Assembly: GCA_027623555.1 (NCBI GenBank)
Contig: JAQBSZ010000015.1
Location: 34,932-98,931, forward strand
Source of the DNA: Pseudomonadota bacterium
GTDB taxonomy: Bacteria > Pseudomonadota > Gammaproteobacteria > Pseudomonadales > Pseudohongiellaceae
Direction: 5' to 3'
DNA length: 64,000 bases
This document shows, one piece after another, positions 36,347-47,260 of this stretch. The translations under genes and the position numbers were made by a program. Below the pieces are notes generated by a model. It did no database searches. It was not told where the DNA came from and was given only the letters and a program-made list of their open reading frames with translations. How positions within the stretch are numbered: the first letter of the stretch is position 1; each line of letters opens with the position of its first letter.

Positions 36347-37684
36347 CTATATCCCGGTGGCGACGATTTTGTCATGCCAGTGACGAGCAGTGGAAAACAA
36401 AAGCCCCTCATCGAGAGTCGTCAACTTACCTGCCTCCAGAATCGGCACTCCTGCGCACCAAACATGGGAGACCTGAGATGCCTGCGCCGCATAGACCAGA
36501 TGGGAGAGCGGGTTGTGATAAGGAAGGGTATTCAGCTGCTCGAGATTCACTGCAACCAGATCGGCATATTTACCCACTTCCAGGCTACCAATCAGCTGTT
36601 CGATGCCAAGTGCTTTCGCGCCATTGAGGGTGGCCATCTGCAAGACCTGTTGTGCTGGTAAGGCGCTGGCAGATGAAGCTACTGCTTTGGCCACCAGGGC
36701 GGCTGTGCGCATCTCTGAGAACATGTCCAGGTCGTTATTACTCGCAGCACCATCAGTGCCGAGTGCCACATTGACAGATTTCTTGACCAGTTTGGCAACT
36801 TCACAAAACCCGCTGGCGAGCTTCAGATTGGATTCAGGGCAGTGAATCACACTCGCGCCCATTTCGACTAGCAGGTTCATTTCCGGATCTGATAGCTGGG
36901 TTGCATGCACACAGAGCAATCGTGGACTTACCAGGCCGAGATCCTTGAGTCGCTGCAGAGGGCGTCTGCCGTCTGCAGCCACGGCATCGGCGACTTCCTG
37001 CGCGGTCTCATGGACGTGCATATGAATTGGTATATCGAGTTCTTCAGCGAGCATGGAGATTTTCTGCAGGGGGGCATCAGAAACCGTATAGGGAGCGTGG
37101 GGCCCAAAAGCGGTATAGATCAATTCACTGCTTCGAAAGTCATCGTGTAGCTGAGTTGCCTTAAGAATGTATTCATCGGCGTCCTGGGCCCACACAGTTG
37201 GAAAATCCAGGATCGGGCTCGCCAGTTGCACCCGAATCTGCGCATCGAGTGCAGCCCTGGCAACTTCATCGGGGAAGAAGTACATATCTGCAAAGCAGGT
37301 CGTGCCACTGCGGATCATTTCGGCGATTGCCAGGCTGGCTCCCTGGTGGACAAACTCTCGATCTACCAGTTTTCCTTCCAATGGCCAGATGTGGTCCTCC
37401 AACCAGTGCTTCAGCGACATATCGTCAGCCACGCCTCTGAACAGACTCATCGCCGAGTGCCCGTGAGCATTTACCAGTCCGGGAATGAGTACATGCTGCG
37501 GAAGCTTGACAACCTGCTTGGCGGCCAGGGAGGATTGTGCTTCAGCGTGGCTACAGATCGCGATTATTTTCTTGTCTTTTATCGCGACTGCATGATCTTC
37601 CAGAACTGCCCCTGACGGAACAATCGGAATGACCCATTTGCAGTAAATAATCAAGTCCGCGGCTTGCGGATTTTTACTGTTCAA
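36347..37684 (-). CDS. mtaD: 5-methylthioadenosine/S-adenosylhomocysteine deaminase
   Basis: Metal-dependent amidohydrolase that deaminates 5'-methylthioadenosine, as characterised in Pseudomonas MtaD. 445 residues with the HxH metal site LVNAHGHSAMSLFRGVADD, HMHVHETAQEV, the His in LLCVHATQ and the metal Asp in GTDGAASNNDLDMFSEM. It is first in a minus-strand operon with ubiG and is divergent from gyrA. Confidence 0.93.
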   Translation of the reverse strand: MNSKNPQAADLIIYCKWVIPIVPSGAVLEDHAVAIKDKKIIAICSHAEAQSSLAAKQVVKLPQHVLIPGLVNAHGHSAMSLFRGVADDMSLKHWLEDHIWPLEGKLVDREFVHQGASLAIAEMIRSGTTCFADMYFFPDEVARAALDAQIRVQLASPILDFPTVWAQDADEYILKATQLHDDFRSSELIYTAFGPHAPYTVSDAPLQKISMLAEELDIPIHMHVHETAQEVADAVAADGRRPLQRLKDLGLVSPRLLCVHATQLSDPEMNLLVEMGASVIHCPESNLKLASGFCEVAKLVKKSVNVALGTDGAASNNDLDMFSEMRTAALVAKAVASSASALPAQQVLQMATLNGAKALGIEQLIGSLEVGKYADLVAVNLEQLNTLPYHNPLSHLVYAAQASQVSHVWCAGVPILEAGKLTTLDEGLLFSTARHWHDKIVATGI

Positions 37685-38129
37685 ATTGACTTCCCTGCTA
37701 CTTCACAATGCTTGATTTAGACCTCGGGCGAGAGCCTATAAACCAGGCTCAGACAAGGTCGCGATTATACCTTCAAAATGGCAAAATAGCCCCCCTTTAT
37801 CAGGCTCGGTAAATCCCATGGAACTTGTTGAAACAGAAGGATTTTTTTAGCATCAAAAACGCACTTTTGAGTGTCTTTCAGAGGCAGGGGTATGCTACAA
37901 TCATGCGTTTCATTTAAAGGGGGTTTTTGCGCAAATTCTTCTCCAGATTAGCGCTATGAAAACCTCTGTTAGGTGGGCCGTATTTTCGAGCACTACGGGC
38001 ATCAAAATTAGCCTGAATCGGCCGTTAAATTAATTCATGGATAGTACTTATTCGCTGAACAAATACACTACAAGTTGTTGCGCTGTCGACTCCGCCGTAC
38101 CCCCCAATCTTTCAGGAAAAAGCTAGTCT
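37685..38129 (+). other. mtaD-gyrA divergent control region
   Basis: About 445 bases without a gene. It holds at least one gyrA promoter: an extended -10 TGCTACAAT at 37893-37901, with TTGAGT at 37867-37872 as a distant partial -35 (or paired with TATGCT). The start would be near 37908, leaving a leader of about 220 bases before the gyrA ATG. No obvious riboswitch or hairpin terminator is seen in the leader. Confidence 0.45.
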
Positions 38130-40694
38130 ATGACTGAGTTTGCCAAGCAGGTTATGCCTGTTGCATTAGAAAGTGAAATGCGTGAATCCTATCTGGCTTA
38201 TGCGATGAGTGTCATCGTAGGGCGAGCCTTGCCGGATGTGCGGGACGGGCTCAAGCCAGTTCATCGCCGCGTATTGTTCGCAATGAATGTTCTGTCAAAT
38301 GATTACAATAAGCCTTACAAAAAATCTGCCAGGGTTGTTGGTGATGTAATTGGTAAGTACCACCCTCATGGCGATACTGCCGTGTATGACACGATCGTGC
38401 GCATGGCACAGAGTTTTTCCCTGCGTTATCCGTTAGTGGATGGCCAGGGCAATTTCGGTTCTATCGATGGCGATGCCGCCGCTGCCATGCGTTATACCGA
38501 GATTCGCATGTCCAAGATTGCTCATGACCTGTTGGCAGACCTGGACAAGGAGACGGTAGATTTTTCTCCTAATTATGATGGCACCGAAGATATCCCCGAT
38601 GTACTGCCGACCCAGGTACCGAACCTGTTGGTCAATGGCTCATCCGGTATCGCCGTCGGCATGGCCACGAATATTCCGCCTCACAATCTCAATGAGGTCA
38701 TTAGCGGCGCGATCGCCTTGCTGGACAACCCGGATCTGGAAATCGAAGGATTGATGGAATTTATCCAGGGCCCTGACTTTCCGACAGCGGGAATCATCAA
38801 CGGCAGGGCGGGGATCGTGCAGGCCTATAAAACCGGTAGAGGCCGCATCTATGTCCGGGCCAGGGCAGAAGTTATAGATGAAGAGAAGGCAGGTAGGCAG
38901 ACTATTATCGTTACAGAAATTCCTTACCAGCTTAACAAGTCAAAACTGATCGAAAAAATCGCAGATCTGGTAAAAGAGAAGAAGTTAGAAGGGATCAGTG
39001 AGTTACGCGATGAATCCGACAAGGATGGTTTGCGCATTGTTATAGAACTGCGTAAGGGTGAGATGGGCGAAGTGGTACTCAACAATCTGTACGCGCAGAC
39101 ACAGATGCAATCGGTGTTTGGCATTAACATGGTCGCCCTGGTAGATGGGCAACCTCGAGTGCTCAATCTGAAGGAGGTGTTAGATTCATTCATCCGCCAT
39201 CGCCGCGAAGTTGTGTCGCGCCGCACCAGTTATTTGCTGCGCAAGGCCAAGGAGCGTGGTCATATATTGGAAGGCCTGGCGGTTGCGCTGGCTAACATCG
39301 ATGCTGTTATCGAGCTGATAAAGAGCTCTCCCAGCTCCGCTGATGCCAAGGAAAAACTGTTAGCACGTTCCTGGAAATCTGACAGCGTACTGGAGATGCT
39401 TGGAGCAGTTGGTGCCGATGCCTGTCGTCCCGATGAACTCGATCCCGTTTATGGCCTGAAAGACAAGGAATATTACCTTTCTCCGGATCAGGCGCAGGCA
39501 ATACTTGAGCTACGACTCCATCGCCTGACTGGGCTCGAGCATGAGAAACTGATCAACGACTATAGGGAGTTGTTGGCTCAAATCGCTGATTTCATCGATA
39601 TACTGGAAAATCAATCCAGGTTAATCAGTGTGGTGCGAGAGGAACTGGAAAAGGTACAGAAAGAATATGGTGACGACCGCCGTACTGAAATTGTCGGATC
39701 CCAGCAAGACCTCACCATGGAAGACCTGATTACCGAAGAGGACAGGGTAGTTACGATCTCGCAGGGAGGTTATGCCAAGACTCAGCCGCTGGCAGACTAT
39801 ACGGCGCAACGTCGTGGAGGCATGGGCAAGGCGGCCGCTGCAGTAAAAGACGAAGACTTTGTAGAGCATCTGTTAATTGCGAGCACCCATGACACCCTGT
39901 TGTGTTTTAGCAGCGTTGGCAAGGTTTATTGGTTAAAAGTTTTCCAGATTCCTATCGCCAGTCGCACCTCTCGCGGTAAACCGATCATTAACATTCTGCC
40001 TCTTGAAGAAGGTGAGCGAATCACCAGCATGTTGCCGGTGACGGAATATACGGACGACCAATTTGTATTTATGGCTACTGCAAATGGCACGGTAAAGAAG
40101 ACCGCCTTAACTAATTTCGCCAGACAACGTAGCGTTGGCTTGCGTGCAATTGAACTGGATGAATCAGATGAGTTGGTAGGAACGGCATTAACCAATGGAG
40201 AGCGGGAAGTTATGCTGGTAAGCAGTAGTGGTAAAACGATTCGATTTAAGGAAGCCGATGTCAGACCAATGGGAAGGACGGCGCGGGGCGTGCGTGGCAT
40301 CAAAATGGCAGAAGAGTTCCGCATGATCTCGCTCATTATTCCCCAGGAAGGTCAGCAAATCCTCACAGTCAGCGAGAATGGATACGGCAAACGAACCCTG
40401 GTAGAAGATTTTCCGGTTTATGGTCGAGGTGGGCAGGGTGTTATTGGCATGCAGACCAGTGAAAGAAATGGTGCTGTAGTTGGCGCCGTACAGGTTGCAG
40501 AAAGTGATGAAATCATGTTGATTTCAGATAAAGGAACGCTGGTGCGAACGCGGGTCGATGAGGTTTCGGTGCAAGGCAGAAACACCCAGGGAGTCAGGCT
40601 GATACGGCTGAAGGATGGCGAGCACCTGGTAGGCCTGGAACAGGTTGATGAACCGGAGGTACTCGAAGAGGAAGCAGAGGACGAGACAGAATAG
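38130..40694 (+). CDS. gyrA: DNA gyrase subunit A
   Basis: Breaking-rejoining subunit of DNA gyrase. 854 residues. The catalytic Tyr122 lies in [11 protein letters not shown]; the quinolone region reads [13 protein letters not shown] with Thr83 and Asp87, the state normal for susceptible Pseudomonas. The GyrA-box QRRGGMG that wraps DNA is present in the C-terminal beta-pinwheel, and the protein ends in an acidic tail. pheA follows, but the serC gene that lies between gyrA and pheA in Pseudomonas is missing. Confidence 0.98.
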   Translation: MTEFAKQVMPVALESEMRESYLAYAMSVIVGRALPDVRDGLKPVHRRVLFAMNVLSNDYNKPYKKSARVVGDVIGKYHPHGDTAVYDTIVRMAQSFSLRYPLVDGQGNFGSIDGDAAAAMRYTEIRMSKIAHDLLADLDKETVDFSPNYDGTEDIPDVLPTQVPNLLVNGSSGIAVGMATNIPPHNLNEVISGAIALLDNPDLEIEGLMEFIQGPDFPTAGIINGRAGIVQAYKTGRGRIYVRARAEVIDEEKAGRQTIIVTEIPYQLNKSKLIEKIADLVKEKKLEGISELRDESDKDGLRIVIELRKGEMGEVVLNNLYAQTQMQSVFGINMVALVDGQPRVLNLKEVLDSFIRHRREVVSRRTSYLLRKAKERGHILEGLAVALANIDAVIELIKSSPSSADAKEKLLARSWKSDSVLEMLGAVGADACRPDELDPVYGLKDKEYYLSPDQAQAILELRLHRLTGLEHEKLINDYRELLAQIADFIDILENQSRLISVVREELEKVQKEYGDDRRTEIVGSQQDLTMEDLITEEDRVVTISQGGYAKTQPLADYTAQRRGGMGKAAAAVKDEDFVEHLLIASTHDTLLCFSSVGKVYWLKVFQIPIASRTSRGKPIINILPLEEGERITSMLPVTEYTDDQFVFMATANGTVKKTALTNFARQRSVGLRAIELDESDELVGTALTNGEREVMLVSSSGKTIRFKEADVRPMGRTARGVRGIKMAEEFRMISLIIPQEGQQILTVSENGYGKRTLVEDFPVYGRGGQGVIGMQTSERNGAVVGAVQVAESDEIMLISDKGTLVRTRVDEVSVQGRNTQGVRLIRLKDGEHLVGLEQVDEPEVLEEEAEDETE

Positions 40695-40777
40695 TCTGTC
40701 TGCATCTGTGTCACGCGGCACCCGACTGACGTCGTCAATACCCACTTCTTGATCACACATTTAGCAAGGGATAAACC

Positions 40778-41638
40778 TTGAACAAACCCTTTAAAGTTGC
40801 CTATCTCGGTCCTCAGGGAACCTTTACACAGGCGGCTGCTGTCAACCATTTTGATGAAGAATGCGAACTGCATGACTGTGCCAGTATCGATGATGTGTTT
40901 ATGGCGGTAAGTGAAGGCCTTGCAACCTACGGTGTCGTACCGGTGGAGAATTCAACTGAAGGTGCAGTAAATAACACTCAGGATTGCCTTATCGATGCCA
41001 CGGTCAAGATTGTCGGTGAAGAAGTGGTGTCAATCGATCACTATTTGCTGGTGGCCAGAGCGGCAGGCGACACTGAAATCGAGGCAATAGCTTCTCACAA
41101 GCAATCCCTGGCTCAGTGTCGTCACTGGTTACAGGCAAATTATCCAAATACCAGGCTGGTTGAGAGTGCAAGTAATGCCGAAGCCGCAAAACTCGCCCAG
41201 GGAAACAACTCGATAGCTGCAATCGCCGGCGCATTTGCAGCAAACCTTTATGATCTGGAGATCAGGTCAGAGAAAATTCAGGATCAACAACACAACAGTA
41301 CTCGTTTTCTCGTGCTTGCCAATGCAGAAACCGAGCCAACCGGCAAGGATAAGACCAGCGTCTTGATTTACACAGAGAACAAGCCAGGCGCCTTGTTTCG
41401 AATTCTGGAACCGTTTGAAAATTTGCAGGTCAGTCTTACCAAGATTGAGACCAGACCCTCGAAGAAGGAAGCCTGGGCTTATGTTTTCTTCATCGATTTC
41501 GAAGGTCATATCAAGGATGAAAAGATAGGTGATTTGTTTGCCAGGCTCCAGAAGTGTTCGGCTGAGATTAAAATACTCGGCTCGTACCCATTATTTACGA
41601 AACCATTATCCACAACCGCGTCATCAACAGCGCAATAG
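40778..41638 (+). CDS. pheA: Prephenate dehydratase without chorismate mutase domain
   Basis: Converts prephenate to phenylpyruvate. 286 residues. It starts at TTG 40778 with the dehydratase domain itself (VAYLGPQGTFTQAAAV); an in-frame TAA lies two codons upstream, so the N-terminal AroQ chorismate mutase found in E. coli and Pseudomonas PheA (about 90 residues) is truly absent. Catalytic STEGAVNNTQDCL and the Thr of STRFLVL are intact, and a C-terminal ACT domain with KPGALFRILEPF and ETRPSK (the Phe-binding ESRP site) remains for feedback control. tyrA-aroA follows after 33 bases. Confidence 0.95.
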   Translation: MNKPFKVAYLGPQGTFTQAAAVNHFDEECELHDCASIDDVFMAVSEGLATYGVVPVENSTEGAVNNTQDCLIDATVKIVGEEVVSIDHYLLVARAAGDTEIEAIASHKQSLAQCRHWLQANYPNTRLVESASNAEAAKLAQGNNSIAAIAGAFAANLYDLEIRSEKIQDQQHNSTRFLVLANAETEPTGKDKTSVLIYTENKPGALFRILEPFENLQVSLTKIETRPSKKEAWAYVFFIDFEGHIKDEKIGDLFARLQKCSAEIKILGSYPLFTKPLSTTASSTAQ

Positions 41639-41671
41639 TTAAGATTAGAGCCCATTCAAGAGATTTTTAGA

Positions 41672-43897
41672 GTGACTTCTATTGCCGACAATTCGGTTTT
41701 AATCATAGGCCTTGGCTTAATCGGCGGCAGTATTGCGCGTGGTCTTAAAAACGCGAATCGACAGCAATCAATCTGTGCCTTTGACTCTAATAGCAATGCA
41801 TTGGAGCAGGCATTGAGTCAGGGGGTAATAGATCAGGTTGGTACTCTCGAGACGCTTTTAAGTAGTGCGGATATTGTTATTCTGGCATTACCTCCGATGA
41901 GCACCACTGAGGCCATTCCCCAGATTGCTTCCCTTGCCAGGCCAGATGCGATCATTACCGATGTCGCAAGCGTTAAGACTGTCATACTCGAATGCGTAAA
42001 TAGGCAAGAACCAGAATTCATTACTCGCTTCGTTCCCGGGCACCCGATTGCCGGTTCGGAACAGAGCGGGTTTGCTGCTTCTCGTGGTGATCTGTTCCAG
42101 GATAGGAACGTTATTCTTACACCGCAGATGAGCACCGACCCTGATGCTGTGGCATTAATCAATGACTTGTGGCGCCGACTCGGTGCCAACGTAATTGGTA
42201 TGAACCTCGAGCGGCACGATGCAGTACTCGCTGCCACGAGTCATTTGCCACATTTACTGGCTTACGCCCTGGTCGATGTGTTAGTTAATCAGGAGCAGAA
42301 CGAGGATATTTTTCGCTACGCTGCAGGCGGCTTTGCTGACTTCAGTCGTCTGGCTTCGAGTGATGCGAAAATGTGGTCAGATGTCTTCATCAGTAACGCC
42401 GAAGCAACGCTGCAAGTTCTTGATGCCTATGTCCGGAATTTAGAAAAACTGAAGCAACTCATCAAACAAAAGGATCACGATAGCCTGATGGCGTTGTTTA
42501 CCAGTGCGAAGCTAGTTCGGGATAATTTTCTAAAGCGCTACTTTCAAACTGGAGAACAGCAGATTTCAGAGCATAAAAACATACAGATTACCGTCGAGCC
42601 CGGAGGCCAGGTTTCGGGTAGCTTGCGTGTGCCTGGAGACAAGTCGATCTCGCACCGCTCGGTAATGCTGGGTGCTATCGCCGATGGAATCACGCGAGTA
42701 AAGGGATTTCTCGAAGGCGAGGATGCGTTGAACACGGTCGCTGCATTCAGAGAAATGGGAGTTACCATTATTGGTCCAGAGCGAGGTGAAATTACCATAT
42801 TCGGTGTTGGAAAATACGGATTAAAGGTGCCACGCATCCCTCTTTATTTAGGAAACTCAGGAACTTCGATGCGCTTGTTGGCTGGCTTACTGGCAGCGCA
42901 ACGATTCGATTGCGAATTAGATGGTGATGAATCACTCAGAAAGAGACCTATGAAACGGGTTGCTGATCCGCTGGTTGAAATGGGCGCGAAGATAGAGACG
43001 GGCGCAGAAGGAACGCCGCCTCTGAAAATATCGGGCTCTTCTCTCAAGGGCATTAGTTATTCAATGCCGATCGCCAGTGCCCAGGTGAAATCGAGTCTTC
43101 TGCTTGCTGGCCTGTATGCGCAAGGAGAAACAACGGTAACCGAACCGGCAGCGTGTCGGGACCATACTGAAAGAATGCTGCGTGGATTTGGTTATCCCCT
43201 TACTGTTGATCAGGGACGGCGAACAGTGACGCTGACGGGAGGCAAACCTCTTAGCGCTATCGATATCGATATACCTGCGGACATTTCATCGGCTGCATTC
43301 TTCATGGTGGCTGCTGCAATAAGTCCCGGCTCTGCGTTAACGCTGCAACACGTGGGAGTGAATCCAACACGCAGCGGAGTTATCTCTATCCTGCGTGCCA
43401 TGGGAGCAGATATCCAGCAGAGCAACTACAAAGAGGTCGGTGGTGAGCCAGTGGCTGATCTTACAATTCGGCATCAGCCTCTTCGCGGCATCGTCATCCC
43501 CAAGGAGCAGATTCCTCTTGCGATCGATGAGTTCCCGGCTATTTTTATTGCTGCCAGCTGCGCTGAGGGCGAAACCGTATTGCATGGCGCTGCCGAGTTA
43601 AGAGTGAAAGAGAGCGATCGTATCGATGCCATGGCTACCGGGTTGAAATCCCTGGGTATTGTTACTGAGACTTTCGAAGACGGGATTCGCATAGAAGGGG
43701 GGCAGCTGCAGGGAGGAAAGATCGATAGCCGGGGTGATCACCGCATTGCCATGGCATTCGCGGTCGCTGGTTTGCGCGCCAATGCCCCCATTGAAATTAG
43801 CAATTGTGCCAATGTGGCAACCTCATTCCCCGGGTTCGTCGCGATGGCACAGCAAGCCGGTATCCAGCTCAAGCTGTCTCAGCAGGTTTTCGATTGA
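41672..43897 (+). CDS. tyrA-aroA: Prephenate dehydrogenase / EPSP synthase fusion
   Basis: Bifunctional 741-residue enzyme, the same fusion known in Pseudomonas. Residues 1-290: prephenate dehydrogenase with LGLIGGSIARGL (NAD site) and the catalytic His in TSHLPHLLAYAL. Residues about 305-741: 5-enolpyruvylshikimate-3-phosphate synthase with PGDKSISHRSVML, LGNSGTSMRLLAG, DGDESLRKRPM and ESDRIDAMATGL. GTG start. The hisC aminotransferase that lies between pheA and this gene in Pseudomonas is missing. Confidence 0.97.
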   Translation: MTSIADNSVLIIGLGLIGGSIARGLKNANRQQSICAFDSNSNALEQALSQGVIDQVGTLETLLSSADIVILALPPMSTTEAIPQIASLARPDAIITDVASVKTVILECVNRQEPEFITRFVPGHPIAGSEQSGFAASRGDLFQDRNVILTPQMSTDPDAVALINDLWRRLGANVIGMNLERHDAVLAATSHLPHLLAYALVDVLVNQEQNEDIFRYAAGGFADFSRLASSDAKMWSDVFISNAEATLQVLDAYVRNLEKLKQLIKQKDHDSLMALFTSAKLVRDNFLKRYFQTGEQQISEHKNIQITVEPGGQVSGSLRVPGDKSISHRSVMLGAIADGITRVKGFLEGEDALNTVAAFREMGVTIIGPERGEITIFGVGKYGLKVPRIPLYLGNSGTSMRLLAGLLAAQRFDCELDGDESLRKRPMKRVADPLVEMGAKIETGAEGTPPLKISGSSLKGISYSMPIASAQVKSSLLLAGLYAQGETTVTEPAACRDHTERMLRGFGYPLTVDQGRRTVTLTGGKPLSAIDIDIPADISSAAFFMVAAAISPGSALTLQHVGVNPTRSGVISILRAMGADIQQSNYKEVGGEPVADLTIRHQPLRGIVIPKEQIPLAIDEFPAIFIAASCAEGETVLHGAAELRVKESDRIDAMATGLKSLGIVTETFEDGIRIEGGQLQGGKIDSRGDHRIAMAFAVAGLRANAPIEISNCANVATSFPGFVAMAQQAGIQLKLSQQVFD

Positions 43898-43898
43898 T

Positions 43899-44582
43899 AT
43901 GAGTGATGTACCGGTAATTGCTATCGATGGCCCCTCAGGATCGGGCAAGGGCACTGTGGCCGCGGCGGTTGCTGAGCAACTCGGTTTTGTTCTTCTCGAT
44001 AGTGGGGCACTCTACCGGGTGCTTGGTATCGCGGCGTCGAAATACGCTGTGGATCTTGACGATCATGCTGCAATCGCGGATCTGGCCGGTAGACTGGACA
44101 TCCAATTCGGCAAATCCGGACCCGGCTCGGTGTGGCTGGACGGTGAAGATGTCACGCTGCAGATTCGCACTGATCGTGGCAGTGAGCTGGCCTCGCTGGT
44201 TGGCGCCATTCCTGCAGCGCGTAGAGCGCTGTTTGAGCGCCAGATCAGCTTTCGTCGCGAGCCGGGCCTGGTGGCCGATGGTCGCGATATGGGCAGCGTG
44301 GTTTTTCCTGATGCCAGGCTGAAAATCTACCTCACGGCGAGTCTGGAAGAGAGAGCGAGAAGGCGATATAAGCAGTTGATTGGTAAGGGTATTGATGCTA
44401 TTCTGCCCGACCTTTTGCGAGACCTAAAAGAGCGGGATGCCCGGGACAGCCAACGTTCAATATCTCCACTCCAACCCGCCGAAGACGCTGTTGTGCTAGA
44501 GACTACTGATCTGGAAATTGACCAGGTGGTCAAGCAGGTCATGGATCTGGTGCGACTTCGACTTGGCGGATCACGCGCGTAA
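43899..44582 (+). CDS. cmk: Cytidylate kinase
   Basis: Phosphorylates CMP and dCMP. 227 residues from ATG 43899, one base after the aroA stop; upstream in-frame sequence lies inside aroA and is rejected. P-loop GPSGSGKGT at residues 11-19, and the ADGRDMGSVVFPDA segment of the substrate site are intact. It precedes rpsA, a gene order conserved in gammaproteobacteria. Confidence 0.97.
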   Translation: MSDVPVIAIDGPSGSGKGTVAAAVAEQLGFVLLDSGALYRVLGIAASKYAVDLDDHAAIADLAGRLDIQFGKSGPGSVWLDGEDVTLQIRTDRGSELASLVGAIPAARRALFERQISFRREPGLVADGRDMGSVVFPDARLKIYLTASLEERARRRYKQLIGKGIDAILPDLLRDLKERDARDSQRSISPLQPAEDAVVLETTDLEIDQVVKQVMDLVRLRLGGSRA

Positions 44583-44721
44583 AGGAAACTGTTTCAGGGT
44601 CGCATCACCAGTCTTGGCAAGCCTGAAGCTATTGTTAACTACCCCGCAACTACTGGCTTGTGGTTAGTTATGACATGCATTTAATGTTTGTTGTAACCTA
44701 TTAATAATATTGGATTATAGA

Positions 44722-46398
44722 ATGAGTGAAAGTTTTGCAGATCTCTTTGAACAAAGTTTAATTGAAATAGATATGACCCCCGGTGCAATCGTTACCGGTA
44801 TAGTAATTGACATCGACTCAGACTGGGTTACTGTCCATGCTGGCCTTAAATCAGAAGGCGTTATTCCCCGCATCCAATTTCTTGATGAACAGGGCAATCT
44901 CTCCCTCGCCATAGGCGATGAAGTAAAAGTGGCCCTGGAAACGGTGGAAGACGGTTTCGGCGAGACACGCCTGTCTCGCGAAAAAGCCAAGCGCGCCGAA
45001 TCCTGGATGGAACTTGAGGCCGCTTATGAGAAGAATGACATCGTCACCGGCATCATCAACGGCAAAGTCAAAGGCGGTTTCACTGTTGACCTGAACAATA
45101 TTCGCGCCTTCCTGCCCGGTTCACTTGTGGATGTCCGCCCGGTGCGGGACACCCTGCATTTGGAAGGTCAGCAACTGGAATTCCGTCTTATCAAGCTGGA
45201 CCGCAAGCGCAACAACGTTGTGGTTTCACGCCGCGCCGTGCTCGAGTCAGTGAGCACCGAAGAACGGGATGCGCTGCTTGAGAAACTCCAGGAAGGAATG
45301 TCAGTGAAAGGTATCGTCAAGAACCTTACTGATTACGGTGCGTTTGTAGACCTCGGTGGCGTAGATGGATTGCTGCATATCACCGATATGTCCTGGAAGC
45401 GCATCAAGCACCCGAATGAGATCGTCAATGTCGGTGATGAAATCGACGTTAAGATCCTCAAGTATGACCGGGACCGCAATCGCGTCTCGCTGGGTCTGAA
45501 GCAACTCGGGGAAGATCCCTGGGTGGCTATCAAGGCACGTTATCCTGAGAACACTCAAGTTAAGGCAGTTGTTACCAACTTGACAGACTATGGCTGCTTC
45601 GCAGAACTGGAAGAAGGCGTTGAAGGTCTGGTGCATGTCTCAGAGATGGACTGGACCAACAAGAACATCCATCCTTCGAAAGTTGTGCAACTCGGCGACG
45701 AAATAGACGTCATGGTGCTCGATATTGATGAGGAGCGCCGCCGCATTTCCCTGGGTATCAAGCAGTGCTTTCAAAATCCCTGGGATGGATTTGCCGAGAA
45801 TTTCCAGAAAGGGGACAAGATCTCCGGCAGCATTAAGTCCATCACGGATTTCGGTATCTTTATCGGCCTCGACGGCAATATCGACGGGTTGGTACATCTC
45901 TCTGATATTTCCTGGGACGAGACGGGTGAAGAAGCCGTGCGCAACTACAAGAAGGGCGACGAGATAGAAACTGTCATTCTGTCCGTCGACCCGGAGCGCG
46001 AACGGATTTCTCTAGGCATTAAGCAATTGGAAGACGACCCTTTCATGAACTATGTTGCTGAATTTGAGAAGGGCAGCATCGTAAAAGGCAAGGTAACTGC
46101 GATCGATGCCAAGTCCGCAACCGTTACGCTGCAAGAAGGTGTTGATGGCGTGTTGCGCGCTTCCGAGATAAGCCGCGACAAAGTTGAAGATGCGCGAAAC
46201 GTATTGCATGAAGGTGACGAAATTGAAGTAAAGATCGTCAGTGTCGATCGTAAGAATCGTGTACTGAGCCTGTCTGTCAAAGCGATCGAAATCGACGATG
46301 AAAAAGCTGCCATACAAGACCACAAGAGCCAGGATGCCAGCGAAGTATCACCTGGCACAATTGGAGGCTTGATCAAGGCTCAGATGGATAAAAGCTAA
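44722..46398 (+). CDS. rpsA: 30S ribosomal protein S1
   Basis: Large ribosomal protein that captures mRNA leaders. 558 residues with six S1 (OB-fold) repeats; repeats 3-6 show the typical [20 protein letters not shown] pattern. ATG 44722 gives the usual [13 protein letters not shown] start; a TTG four codons upstream is rejected. There is no purine-rich ribosome-binding site before the ATG (the leader is A/T-rich), as in E. coli rpsA, where this allows S1 to repress its own translation. Confidence 0.97.
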   Translation: MSESFADLFEQSLIEIDMTPGAIVTGIVIDIDSDWVTVHAGLKSEGVIPRIQFLDEQGNLSLAIGDEVKVALETVEDGFGETRLSREKAKRAESWMELEAAYEKNDIVTGIINGKVKGGFTVDLNNIRAFLPGSLVDVRPVRDTLHLEGQQLEFRLIKLDRKRNNVVVSRRAVLESVSTEERDALLEKLQEGMSVKGIVKNLTDYGAFVDLGGVDGLLHITDMSWKRIKHPNEIVNVGDEIDVKILKYDRDRNRVSLGLKQLGEDPWVAIKARYPENTQVKAVVTNLTDYGCFAELEEGVEGLVHVSEMDWTNKNIHPSKVVQLGDEIDVMVLDIDEERRRISLGIKQCFQNPWDGFAENFQKGDKISGSIKSITDFGIFIGLDGNIDGLVHLSDISWDETGEEAVRNYKKGDEIETVILSVDPERERISLGIKQLEDDPFMNYVAEFEKGSIVKGKVTAIDAKSATVTLQEGVDGVLRASEISRDKVEDARNVLHEGDEIEVKIVSVDRKNRVLSLSVKAIEIDDEKAAIQDHKSQDASEVSPGTIGGLIKAQMDKS

Positions 46399-46513
46399 TC
46401 GGAGTTTGGCAGGGGTAGGCTATAAACCTGAACTAAACTTATGGTAGGCTTAATTCATCCGCATAGGTAACGCATGCTATTTCGTGCAGTCGGGGTGAGT
46501 ACGGGGGATAACA

Positions 46514-46816
46514 ATGACTAAATCTGAACTGATAGATCGCATTGCCGGGAAGCAAACCCAGTTATCATCGAAAGATGTCGAACTGGCGGTCAAGGCGGTT
46601 ATTGAATACATGTCTTCGGTTTTATCCGAGGGCGGTAGGATAGAAATTCGAGGATTTGGCAGTTTTTCACTGCACTACCGAGTGCCACGAATCGGACGCA
46701 ATCCCAAGACGGGAACTCCGGTAGCATTAAGTGGAAAGTACGTACCACATTTTAAGCCTGGCAAAGAATTGCGTGACAGGGTCAACAGCAGTATGTTGGC
46801 TGAGAAGCACTTCTAA
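46514..46816 (+). CDS. ihfB: Integration host factor subunit beta
   Basis: DNA-bending nucleoid protein subunit that pairs with IhfA. 100 residues with the HU/IHF core [11 protein letters not shown] and the DNA-intercalating arm [20 protein letters not shown]. It is the last gene before a strong terminator, in the rpsA-ihfB order of gammaproteobacteria. The alpha subunit is at 62745. Confidence 0.97.
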   Translation: MTKSELIDRIAGKQTQLSSKDVELAVKAVIEYMSSVLSEGGRIEIRGFGSFSLHYRVPRIGRNPKTGTPVALSGKYVPHFKPGKELRDRVNSSMLAEKHF

Positions 46817-46848
46817 ACCATAAGCTTGTAAAGGCTTTGAAGAATAAG

Positions 46849-46879
46849 CGGCATAGCCTTCATGGTTATGCCGTTTTTT
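46849..46879 (+). terminator. Rho-independent terminator after ihfB
   Basis: Ten-pair stem CGGCATAGCC/GGTTATGCCG (one G-U pair), five-base loop TTCAT and a run of six T. It should end the rpsA-ihfB transcript before lapA. Confidence 0.9.
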
Positions 46880-46946
46880 GTTCCAAGAAATAAAATCTTA
46901 ACGACTCAAGTTTCTCTTCTATAAGAAGAGGCACTGGAAAACTGAA

Positions 46947-47255
46947 ATGCGTAAGGTTGCGAATTTATTATCTGGCTTATTCCTGATTCTGGTTTTCGCT
47001 GCCACCATTACGTTTGCGTATTTCAATACCACTGCGGTCAGTATTAAGTTTGGAAGCGGGGTGCTGGCAACACAACCAGTTTCGGTATGGATAATTGGCG
47101 CCTTTGTAAGCGGCGGTACCCTGGGCTTGCTCCTGGGTCTGGGCATTTTCAGGAACTTAAAATCCCGGTCAGAAATTCGCCAGTTAACCAAGCAATTATC
47201 TGAAGCAAAACAAGAAGTTAATGACCTCAGGGCGATCTCCCTTAAGGAACTTTAA
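46947..47255 (+). CDS. lapA: Lipopolysaccharide assembly protein A domain protein
   Basis: 102-residue inner-membrane protein with two hydrophobic helices and the family NTTAVSIKFGSG segment, then a short coiled-coil tail (SEIRQLTKQLSEAKQEVNDL). Works with LapB in controlling LpxC, the committed enzyme of lipid A synthesis. lapB follows after five bases. Confidence 0.9.
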   Translation: MRKVANLLSGLFLILVFAATITFAYFNTTAVSIKFGSGVLATQPVSVWIIGAFVSGGTLGLLLGLGIFRNLKSRSEIRQLTKQLSEAKQEVNDLRAISLKEL

Positions 47256-47260
47256 TAGTC

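Noticed and set aside
40695..40777. A separate small chorismate mutase gene before pheA
   Set aside because: The gap is only 83 bases and has no open frame of the needed length.
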